From CAYVUV01 sp964455095 (GTDB lineage: Bacteria; Desulfobacterota; Binatia; HRBIN30; CADEER01), in contig CAYVUV010000252.1 in NCBI GenBank assembly GCA_964455095.1, positions 1 through 36,948 of the forward strand: DNA of 36,948 bases, given 5' to 3'. Of this stretch, positions 24,210 to 31,479 are shown one piece after another. The notes under the pieces were generated by a model, which was given only the letters and a program-made list of their open reading frames with translations, did no database searches and was not told where the DNA came from. Made by a program: the position numbers and the translations under genes. The number at the start of each line of letters is the position of its first letter. Within the stretch, counting starts at the first letter, position 1.

Positions 24210-24728
24210 ATGTCTATAGATGCACGCCCCGCCCTCGCCGGCATTGCCGTACACGGCCTGCCAGATCAGATCATGCTCCCCTCGCAGTACTTCGTCGCCC
24301 GCCGAAGTCCCACCGCCGAGTACCAACTGATGGTCGCCGTCCTCCAGGAAGCGATTCGGTGCGTCGAGAAGTATCGCGACGCCAGGGACTATCGCAGCCG
24401 CCGGCTGTACCACGAGGTGACACAGTGGTTCCTCGCTAACGAACCGTCCTGGCCGTACTCGTTCTCCTGCATCTGCGACGTGATCGGCCTCGAGGCGGAC
24501 GCGGTGCGCCAGAGCCTCAACGTCGTCCCCGTGGCGAGCCCGCCACGACCCGCCCCGCCGCGCCGCATCGGGCAGGCAAAGGCACCACGCGCGCGCACGC
24601 GCGCCGGGCGTGCGTTCGCGCCGCGCAAGAGCGCGCCCGCGACTGTCGAGGAGCCGAACGAGACCGCGCGGGAATCGCGACCCGCCGTCCACGCCATTCG
24701 CCGCGCGGCGGCGGCGACGCGCGCGTAG
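24210..24728 (+). CDS. Small protein of unknown function between two response regulators
   Basis: 172 residues. Residues 36-110 look folded: AEYQLMVAVLQEAIRCVEKY, RRLYHEVTQWFLANEPSWPYSFSCICDVIGLEADAVRQSL. From memory similar stretches occur in small uncharacterised proteins of Deltaproteobacteria, and the end (ICDVIGLEADAVRQ) is helix-turn-helix-like. Residues 112-172 are a disordered Arg/Ala/Pro-rich basic tail. The AAGGG just before ATG 24210 is too close to act as a normal ribosome site; ATG 24273 is an alternative. It lies between paralogous FixJ-type regulators and between inverted operator-like repeats. A DNA-binding or adaptor role is possible but unproven. Confidence 0.7.
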   Translation: MSIDARPALAGIAVHGLPDQIMLPSQYFVARRSPTAEYQLMVAVLQEAIRCVEKYRDARDYRSRRLYHEVTQWFLANEPSWPYSFSCICDVIGLEADAVRQSLNVVPVASPPRPAPPRRIGQAKAPRARTRAGRAFAPRKSAPATVEEPNETARESRPAVHAIRRAAAATRA

Positions 24729-24739
24729 TTCTACGCGCG
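24720..24739. promoter_or_regulatory. Operator-like inverted repeat upstream of the second regulator
   Basis: CGCGCGTAG-TT-CTACGCGCG: 9-bp perfect arms around TT. It includes the stop codon of the small gene (24726-24728) and ends 25 bp before the ATG of the second regulator. Its 24720-24736 part is the exact reverse complement of 24145-24161. It could also act as a hairpin in RNA. Confidence 0.55.
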
Positions 24740-24764
24740 TATTTTACCCTACTTTACTGAGCAC

Positions 24765-25538
24765 ATGCTGACTGACTACATAGGACCATCATGGTGCGAA
24801 GGGCCGCTGCGACCGATGCGACGTGGACGAGGTAGCGCGGCACCCCAACCGCCACTCGGGAAGGCGACGCGCGTCACGAGCGCGAAGAGTCCGATCCCAC
24901 CGCGCCGCCGCGCGCGCACCCGGCCGACGGTGTTCGCGGTCGACGACAACGCCGGCATGCGCCGATCGCTACGGGCGTTGATGGAATCGAGCGGGTTCGC
25001 CGCTGAGACCTACGCCTCGAGCGAGGAGTTCCTGTCGGCATACGATCCGGGGCGCGCGGGTTGCCTGCTATTGGACGTGCGCTTGCGGCACGGCAGTGGG
25101 CTGGACCTGCAGGACGAGCTGCGCCGGCGCAAGGCGACGCTGCCGATCATCGTGTTCACCGGGCACGGCGACGTGCCGACCTCGGTGCGGGCGATGAAAG
25201 CCGGCGCCTTCGACTTCCTACAAAAGCCCGTGCCGCCTTCCGTGTTGCTGGAGCGCGTCGGCGCCGCGCTGGACCTCGACCGCCGCACCCGCGCGGCGAC
25301 GACCGCGCGCGACACGGCGCTGGAGCGGCGCAGTCATCTCTCGCCACGCGACGCGGAGGTGATGATGCGGGTGGTGGCCGGCCAGACATCGAAAGAGATC
25401 GCCGCGGAGTTGGGCATCAGCATCCGCTCCGTCGAGGGCCGTCAACGCGTCGTGCTCGCGAAGATGCACGTGACCTCGGCGGCCGAGCTCGTGCGCACCG
25501 TCCTGTCCACGTACCAGGCCGAAACCCCGGCGAGCTGA
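24765..25538 (+). CDS. FixJ/NarL-type response regulator (second copy)
   Basis: 257 residues from ATG 24765, or 240 from ATG 24816; neither start is decisive. An unusual basic, Pro-rich extension of 35-52 residues precedes the receiver. Receiver: VDDNAG (D60, D61), phosphoacceptor D104 in LLLDVRL, T132, K154 in LQKPV. Helix-turn-helix: LSPRDAEVMMRVVAGQTSKEIA, then ISIRSVEGRQRVVLAKMHV. The receiver is strikingly like that of the regulator at 23455 (EFLxAYxPGxxGCLxLDVRL, GLDLQDELRRR, TSVRAMKAGAxDFLQKP), so the two are paralogues and may share the kinase. Confidence 0.92.
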   Translation: MLTDYIGPSWCEGPLRPMRRGRGSAAPQPPLGKATRVTSAKSPIPPRRRARTRPTVFAVDDNAGMRRSLRALMESSGFAAETYASSEEFLSAYDPGRAGCLLLDVRLRHGSGLDLQDELRRRKATLPIIVFTGHGDVPTSVRAMKAGAFDFLQKPVPPSVLLERVGAALDLDRRTRAATTARDTALERRSHLSPRDAEVMMRVVAGQTSKEIAAELGISIRSVEGRQRVVLAKMHVTSAAELVRTVLSTYQAETPAS

Positions 25539-25557
25539 AGCGCCCCCCCGCACGTCC

Positions 25558-25965
25558 ATGATCCCACTGCGTCTACTCATGATCGAAGACGACACCAACG
25601 ACGAACAGTTGATCGTCCACGCGCTGCAGCGCAGCGGCTACGACGTCACCCACCGGCGCGTCGACACCGCCCCGGCGTTGCAGCAGGCGCTGCAGGAGTC
25701 ATGGGATGTCGCGACCTGCGACTGGACCATGCCCTCGTTCAACGCGCCGGACGCCCTGAGTCTCGTTGCCCAGCACCATCTGCCCGTGATCATCGTCTCC
25801 GGCAATGCCGCCGATACGGTCACCGCAACCGCCAAGCAGCTCGGGGCACGCGATGTGATCAGCAAGAGCCAGCTGACAGACCTCGGCCACACGATCAAAC
25901 GCGAGCTGGGGGGAGCCAAGGCGCGACAGCCAGGTCCCCCGCTTCGTCGGAACGACCACGGCTAG
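25558..25965 (+). CDS. Stand-alone receiver (REC) domain protein
   Basis: 135 residues: RLLMIEDDTNDEQLIVHAL (D11 region), phosphoacceptor D55 in TCDWTMPSFN, S81 in IVSGNA, K103 in ISKSQL. No output domain; the last 20 residues are basic and probably flexible. Single-domain receivers shuttle phosphate or bind partner proteins. It starts 19 nt after the second FixJ-type gene, so it is probably the last gene of the signalling transcript. Its TAG stop shares the palindrome CTAG with the TAG stop of the convergent permease gene. Confidence 0.9.
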   Translation: MIPLRLLMIEDDTNDEQLIVHALQRSGYDVTHRRVDTAPALQQALQESWDVATCDWTMPSFNAPDALSLVAQHHLPVIIVSGNAADTVTATAKQLGARDVISKSQLTDLGHTIKRELGGAKARQPGPPLRRNDHG

Positions 25966-27590
25966 GAAACCTGTCCCGCCCGAGCGGGCGGGACGACGCT
26001 GAGCTGTGCCGTATCGGCCTCGGCGCGCACGGCGACGACCGTCGCTTCGACGTCCTGCACCGCCTCCATGAACCGTTGTGCCGCGCGATCTAGTTCGGCG
26101 ACGGCCGCCTCGCGCTCCGCTACAGCCATCGCCTCTCGGGCCGCGGCGTCGGGGTTCTCGCCCGCGGCATCGTGCGACCCATTCGGCGCCGCCGCCTCAT
26201 CGAAGGTCGGGGCGACGCCGTCGAGGGTCTGCTCCATCGCCTCGGTGGCGTCGTTCAGCTGGGCGAGCATGGCAGCGCGCTCGTCGGCCGCCAACGGCGC
26301 CGCGTCGCTCTGCGCCAACGCGATCACCTGTTCGATGCGCGCCACCGCCACCTCGATCTGCTGATCGACGGCGTCGACCACGTGATCGGGCTTCTCCGGA
26401 TCGATGCCCATGCGGGTCGAGCGCGCGCGCAGCCGACCGCGCGCGTGCTGGCGCAGCGCGCCCACCCGCGCCTGCAGCGCGTGCCAGGGATTGCCCGCCA
26501 GCCCCTGCGGCTCGGCCGACGGCTCGGCGTTGACCACCATGCTCTCGAACAGCACCTGGATGACCGCGGTCATCGGAATCGCGATCAGCACGCCGAGAAT
26601 ACCGTAGAGCGTCCCGAAGGCGAGGACCGACAACAGGCCGACGAGGGCGCTGACGCCCACCGCGTGGTGCATGATGCGAGGGATGATGATGTTGTTCTCG
26701 AAGACCTGGAGCAGCACCGCGAGCCCGATCACCAGGAGCACGGTCGTCAAGCCCATCGGCAGCGCGACGAGGATGGCGGGGACGACGGCGAGGACGGGTC
26801 CGATCATCGGCACGGCTTCCAACAGCCCGGCGAGCACGGCGAGCGCCAACACGTTCGGCAGGCCGATCAGCGCATAGCCGACCGCCGAGGCCGCGCCGAT
26901 GCACAGCATGGCGAGCCCCTGACCGCGCATGAAGCCGCCGAGCTTGGCCTCGATCTCGTGCCAGATGTTGAGCGCCCGGGCGCGGCGTTCCACGGCGATC
27001 ATCGACAGCACCAGGCGCTCGAACCGGGGCACTTCCATCGTCCAGTAGAAACCGATGGCGAGCACCGTGACAAAATAGGCCGGCAGCGCGATGATGCTCG
27101 TCGTCACGCCCACGGCGCCCTCATAAAACTGCGGCGCCGCCGCGGGCAGGCTCTGCGCCAGGCGTGCGAACGGCGGCAGCCCCACCCCGAGCGCCCGCAG
27201 CGGCCCCGCCCCACTCGCCTGCAGGTAGGAGCGCACGCGCCCATAGATGGCCGGCACGTCGGCGGCGAACGCGCCCATTTGCTCGACCAACAGTGGGCCG
27301 ACGACGAGCCCGATCAGCCCGATCCCGACGAACAGGATCAAGTAGATCAGCAGCACCGCCGGCCCCCTCGGAACACCCCACCCACTGAGCCGGACATGCC
27401 ACGGCTGCAGCGCCGCTGCGACGACGATACCGACGAACAGCAGCAGCAGGATATCGAGCAGCAGATACGCGAGGCCCGCGACGGCGACCGTAGCGACCAC
27501 CACGGCCGTGATGGCGGCCACCCGTCGCAGGTCGCCGGCCCGCAGTCCGCTGCTGTCGCTCGCCACTCCCATCAGCTCAGCATAGTCCAT
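25962..27590 (-). CDS. AI-2E family permease with long C-terminal tail
   Basis: 542 residues. The first 350 form the AI-2E/UPF0118 fold: helices at about 22-60, 75-105, a soluble linker, 160-185, and after 225 a cluster with GLPNVLALAVLAGLLEAVPMIG and VFENNIIIPRIMHHAVGVSAL, the family signatures. Members export AI-2-like molecules or act as Na+(Li+)/H+ antiporters. Residues 350-542 are an added soluble tail, rich in Ala/Glu and likely coiled coil (AREAMAVAEREAAVAELDRA), not part of the usual 350-residue family length. Converges on the REC gene with overlapping stops. Confidence 0.88.
   Translation of the reverse strand: MDYAELMGVASDSSGLRAGDLRRVAAITAVVVATVAVAGLAYLLLDILLLLFVGIVVAAALQPWHVRLSGWGVPRGPAVLLIYLILFVGIGLIGLVVGPLLVEQMGAFAADVPAIYGRVRSYLQASGAGPLRALGVGLPPFARLAQSLPAAAPQFYEGAVGVTTSIIALPAYFVTVLAIGFYWTMEVPRFERLVLSMIAVERRARALNIWHEIEAKLGGFMRGQGLAMLCIGAASAVGYALIGLPNVLALAVLAGLLEAVPMIGPVLAVVPAILVALPMGLTTVLLVIGLAVLLQVFENNIIIPRIMHHAVGVSALVGLLSVLAFGTLYGILGVLIAIPMTAVIQVLFESMVVNAEPSAEPQGLAGNPWHALQARVGALRQHARGRLRARSTRMGIDPEKPDHVVDAVDQQIEVAVARIEQVIALAQSDAAPLAADERAAMLAQLNDATEAMEQTLDGVAPTFDEAAAPNGSHDAAGENPDAAAREAMAVAEREAAVAELDRAAQRFMEAVQDVEATVVAVRAEADTAQLSVVPPARAGQVS
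25973..25994. terminator. GC hairpin after the signalling genes
   Basis: GTCCCGCCC-GAGC-GGGCGGGAC: 9-bp perfect stem, 8 nt downstream of the REC stop and inside the last codons of the convergent permease gene. It is well placed to end the plus-strand transcript. No T-tract follows. Confidence 0.45.
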
Positions 27591-27624
27591 CCTTCCCGAT
27601 GCGAAAGGTGGGCCCGCCGGCCCC

Positions 27625-29232
27625 TCAGGAGCGGCGTTCGAAAGTGAGGACGTAACTCGCCGTGCGCGGCATGGCGCCGCGCGCCTCGGCGTCCCAGCGA
27701 TACTCCGTGTGGTCCATGGTGATCTCGGTCACCCCCACCGGGTCGTAGTCGGCGTTGACCACGCGCTCCGCCCACTGGAAGATCGCGTCGTGCGAGTCGG
27801 CGCGCCGGGTCCACGACGTGTCGACGTTGACCAGGACGACATAGCGCGGCCGCAGCCCATCGATCTGCGCGATCATGTCTTCCTGCATATGGCGCGCGAA
27901 CGGGTGCGGCTCCATCAGCGGGTACATGTAGATGTAGCCGGTCGCGGCCGGTCGCTGCGCGTAGAAGTAGATCTCCGGCTCCGAGCCGACGACGGCAACG
28001 CGGTCGTCCGGACCCGCATGCGCGCGCAGGTAGCGCGCGATCTCGACGGCTTCGGGAAACGGATTGACCCCGTAGATGGCGCGCGACACGGCGACCGGCG
28101 AAAGCGAGACCAGTCGGTCCCACTGCAGCAGCAGTGCCAGCGCGACAGCGGCCAGGAGCACGCCGGTGCGAACCACCGCGGCGAGCGCAGGGCCACCCGC
28201 CGCGGCCCGCCGCCCCAGCCCGCTGACGGCCGCGCCGATCAGCAGGCTGGCAGCGGGCAGCAGCATGATGAAGTAGTGCTCGCTGAAGCGCAGGCCGGGG
28301 CAGACCGACAAGACCGAGCACAGCGCGAACAGGGCGAGAAATCTCGCCGCGCGGCGCGTGCGCTCGTCCCACCACAGCGCCGTCGCGCCGACGGCGGCGA
28401 GCAGCCACAGCGCGGGCGAGGTGGCCAGTAAGCGGCCGAGCTGGACCCGCAGCGCCTGCCATCCCTCGGCGAGCGAGAGGATCGAGACGTACTCGCGCGC
28501 GTAGATGAAGGTCCAGAACCAGAACGGCGGGAATATCCCGGCCCGGTACATTCCCGCGCAGGTCAGCGCGAACGGCAGCAGCGCCGCGGCGCCGAAGAGC
28601 GCGCACTCCGTCGCGATCCGCCGCCAGGCGCCGCGGCGACCCGCGTCGCCATCGAGCACCACGACCGCGCCGCCGAAGGCGATGAAGATCGCCGCGTGCT
28701 GCTTCATCAAAAAGGCGACGCCGAGCAGCAGCCCCGCGACAGCGGTCGCGGCGAGGCGCCGGGGGGGACGGCCGCCGACCAGCGCCAGCGCGCCGGCGAG
28801 GACGAAAACGACGACGAGGTGCTCCGCCTTGCCAGCCAGGCCGAGGACCGAATCGCTCAGCGACAGCATCGCGTACGCCGCCGCGGCGCTGACGCCGGCG
28901 GTGGTATCGATGAGCGCGCGGCCGAGGCGATAGAGCAGCAGAATCGCGGCGAGATTGACGAGCAAGAGGCCGAGCCGGACGGCGATGTCGGTCTCGCCAA
29001 ACAGCGCGAACCATCCGGCATAGGCGTAGTACACGCCGGGCAACTTCATGGTGTAGGCGGCGACGTACGGCTGCTCGCCGCGCAGGATGAGCTGCCCCAT
29101 GTAGGCGAACTCGCCCTCGTCGCGCTCGAGCGGCATGGCCAGAAGCCGCAGCCGCGGCAGGGCGCTGAGCAGCGCGACCGCCAGCAGGGCGAGGCGCGTC
29201 CAGAGGGTCGTGCGTCGGTGAGCCGAGGTCAA
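27625..29232 (-). CDS. ArnT/PMT-like polytopic glycosyltransferase (GT39/GT83 type)
   Basis: 535 residues with about ten membrane helices. The first periplasmic loop carries MPLERDEGEFAYMGQLILRG (Asp38-Glu39), the catalytic acidic pair of the lipid-linked sugar transferases of the ArnT/PMT superfamily, followed by AYTMKLPGVYYAY. The C-terminal 130 residues form a periplasmic domain (VVGSEPEIYFYAQRP and so on). Uses a polyprenyl-phosphate sugar donor and transfers to lipid or protein outside the inner membrane; acceptor unknown. About 46 nt downstream of the 705-residue membrane gene on the same strand. Confidence 0.85.
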   Translation of the reverse strand: MTSAHRRTTLWTRLALLAVALLSALPRLRLLAMPLERDEGEFAYMGQLILRGEQPYVAAYTMKLPGVYYAYAGWFALFGETDIAVRLGLLLVNLAAILLLYRLGRALIDTTAGVSAAAAYAMLSLSDSVLGLAGKAEHLVVVFVLAGALALVGGRPPRRLAATAVAGLLLGVAFLMKQHAAIFIAFGGAVVVLDGDAGRRGAWRRIATECALFGAAALLPFALTCAGMYRAGIFPPFWFWTFIYAREYVSILSLAEGWQALRVQLGRLLATSPALWLLAAVGATALWWDERTRRAARFLALFALCSVLSVCPGLRFSEHYFIMLLPAASLLIGAAVSGLGRRAAAGGPALAAVVRTGVLLAAVALALLLQWDRLVSLSPVAVSRAIYGVNPFPEAVEIARYLRAHAGPDDRVAVVGSEPEIYFYAQRPAATGYIYMYPLMEPHPFARHMQEDMIAQIDGLRPRYVVLVNVDTSWTRRADSHDAIFQWAERVVNADYDPVGVTEITMDHTEYRWDAEARGAMPRTASYVLTFERRS

Positions 29233-29278
29233 CGCGCCGCAGTGTGCCTGCGATCGATGGCCGAGATCAAACCGGCGG

Positions 29279-31390
29279 TCAGTCCACCTGCACCGGCACG
29301 CGGCTGCGCCACTCGCCGCCCGACAGCGGCGGTTGGCCGAACACCGAGAGCTGGGCCACCAACCGGTAGCGGCCGGGCTCGGGCGGCGCCGCGAGCACCG
29401 TGGTCACGTCGATCGCTTCGTTGGGGGCGAGATCGCGCGGAATCGCCAGCGGCGTCTCGGGCGGCACCAACATCCCCGACGCCGCGTCTTCCCACCACAG
29501 GTCGAGTCCGACGCGCCGCTGCGGGTCGAACGCCAGCGTCGGCCACTGCTGCGGGCCGGTGTTGCGCACCGTGACCGTGACCGCCACCGCGCTGCCCGCC
29601 GCCACCGCGCCCAGGGCTTGCAGCTGGACCTGCGCCCCGTGCGTCTTCTCGGCCAGGTCGAGCGCCAGCCCGCTCATGGTCCGATCGGCGATCGGGCGCC
29701 GATAATACGGGCGCCAGTCGGCGTCCGCCTCCGGCAGGGCGAACAGCAGATCGTCGCCAAACCGTTTCGCCTCCGGGCTGGCGCCATCGCTCCCCCAGCG
29801 CGCGCGCTCGACCGCCGACAGCAGATCGAGGTGCACGATCAACCAGCGGGCGCCGGTCAGGCGCTGCAGCGTGGCGAGCGCCGCGGGGCTGGGCAGCTGG
29901 CGGACGAGGTCGAGCACGAAGCCGTAGCCGGGGGGGCCGTAGCCGCTGTAGCCGTTGACGAGCGGAAAGCGGTGATAGGTGTTCCAGAACGTGTACTGGG
30001 CGTCGGCAAAGCGCACACCGCTCGGGCCAAAGGTTCCGGCCGGCACCTCGAGCAGCGGCGCGCGCCGGTCGGGAGCGTGATCCAACAGCCACGCATAGAC
30101 GGGCGGCAGATCGCGCGCCGTGACCGTGACCAACGGCAGCCGCAGGTCCCAGCAGACCGCGGCCACCAGCAGCGCCGTACATACCCACGCCAGCAGCGGC
30201 CCGCGTACAGCCCGCACGCGTTGCTCGACGACGGCGGCCGCGAACCCCCCGGCGACGGCCAACGGCAGCGCGGCGTGGAAGGTGAAACGCCGCGCCACGC
30301 GGTAGTGTTCGAGCCCCGGCACCGTGCGCCACAACCACGCCAGCAGCCCTTCCGCCATGTTGCCGTGCGGCCCCATGCCGAGCACGATGAGCGGCAGCGC
30401 GAACGCCGCCAGGCTGACGATGAGGCCGCGTCCGCCGGCCACCCGATCACCGCGCAACGCGAAGACAATCCCGGCGAGGCCCAGAACGTACGCCATCGCG
30501 CCGGGAAAGATCAGCGACCGCGGGTCGAGCCATTCGCGCAGGCCGCTGCCGCTGGTCAGCAGCATCACCGCCGGGTTGTGCGCCGCCGAGATATCCGTCA
30601 CGCCAAGTCGCTGCACGGCGAGCAGATCGAGGCTCAACCAGGTCATCACGGCCACCGTGCACGCGCCGGCGGCGAACAGGGCCAGCAGCCGGCGGCGGGT
30701 TCCACCGGCTAGCAGGGCATGGGTGACCCAGAACGGCAGCACCGCGGCATAGAGCGGATACGCGATCGAGTAGGCGCACAGCGCCTGCGCCAGCAGGGCC
30801 GCGCCGCTGAGAACCAGGTCGGCCCGTCGCCCGGCGCGCAGGTAGCGCGACGAGAACAGCAACACGAGCGGGAAGTAGAAGGTGACCAGCACATGGACGT
30901 TGACCATGCTCGCCATGCGGTACCTGGCGAAGGTGTAGAGACACGCGGCGACGAGCCCGGCGGCGGCGCTGCCCGTCCAGTACCGCACCAGCGCCGCCAT
31001 GCTGAGTCCGCAGAGCACGAACGAGCCCAGCAGCAACAGCTGATGCGTGAAGATCGGGTTGCCGCTCGCCCAGTACGCCGGCAACGTGATCGGCAGCACG
31101 CCCAGCATGTGCTCCGAGTAGGCGAGCGCGTGGTCGGCGGGGTGGAAGATGTCGGCGTCGAACAGATGCGCCGGGTCGGCGATCAGCATGCGCGCCACCC
31201 AGCTGACGATCCAGACGGTCAGATAGACGTCCGGGTAGACCAGGGCGACGGTGCCGGTCCCGGCCCCGATGATGCGGTCGTGCAGATGCGCGGCCACCGG
31301 CCACGTCATCCAGACGGAGAGCGCGGTGAGGATGGCGGCCTGCAGCGCCAGCTCGCGCCAGGACGTGCTCCGTTTCAAGGTGCGCCTCAT
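29279..31390 (-). CDS. Large polytopic membrane protein, GT-C-like, with C-terminal beta domain
   Basis: About 703 residues from the ATG at 31390 (or 705 from 31396). Some ten to twelve hydrophobic helices fill residues 15-410. The first loop has DVYLTVWIVSWVARML and FDADIFHPADHALAYSEH, resembling GT-C-type membrane glycosyltransferases and YfhO-like proteins. Then a soluble part with GYSGYGPPGYGFVLDL. From about residue 590 a separate Ig-like beta region starts (VAVTVTVRNTGPQQWPTLAF ...) and runs to the end. No catalytic motif can be assigned with confidence. Same strand as the ArnT-like gene, probably one transcript. Role in envelope glycan or lipid modification is inferred. Confidence 0.72.
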   Translation of the reverse strand: MRRTLKRSTSWRELALQAAILTALSVWMTWPVAAHLHDRIIGAGTGTVALVYPDVYLTVWIVSWVARMLIADPAHLFDADIFHPADHALAYSEHMLGVLPITLPAYWASGNPIFTHQLLLLGSFVLCGLSMAALVRYWTGSAAAGLVAACLYTFARYRMASMVNVHVLVTFYFPLVLLFSSRYLRAGRRADLVLSGAALLAQALCAYSIAYPLYAAVLPFWVTHALLAGGTRRRLLALFAAGACTVAVMTWLSLDLLAVQRLGVTDISAAHNPAVMLLTSGSGLREWLDPRSLIFPGAMAYVLGLAGIVFALRGDRVAGGRGLIVSLAAFALPLIVLGMGPHGNMAEGLLAWLWRTVPGLEHYRVARRFTFHAALPLAVAGGFAAAVVEQRVRAVRGPLLAWVCTALLVAAVCWDLRLPLVTVTARDLPPVYAWLLDHAPDRRAPLLEVPAGTFGPSGVRFADAQYTFWNTYHRFPLVNGYSGYGPPGYGFVLDLVRQLPSPAALATLQRLTGARWLIVHLDLLSAVERARWGSDGASPEAKRFGDDLLFALPEADADWRPYYRRPIADRTMSGLALDLAEKTHGAQVQLQALGAVAAGSAVAVTVTVRNTGPQQWPTLAFDPQRRVGLDLWWEDAASGMLVPPETPLAIPRDLAPNEAIDVTTVLAAPPEPGRYRLVAQLSVFGQPPLSGGEWRSRVPVQVD

Positions 31391-31479
31391 AGACACGGCC
31401 GGCCGACCGGAGTCAATCGCACCGCTGGGCCGTCGATCGAGCTGGACCGCGGCGGCGAGAGGCTTTATATCGCCTCGCT

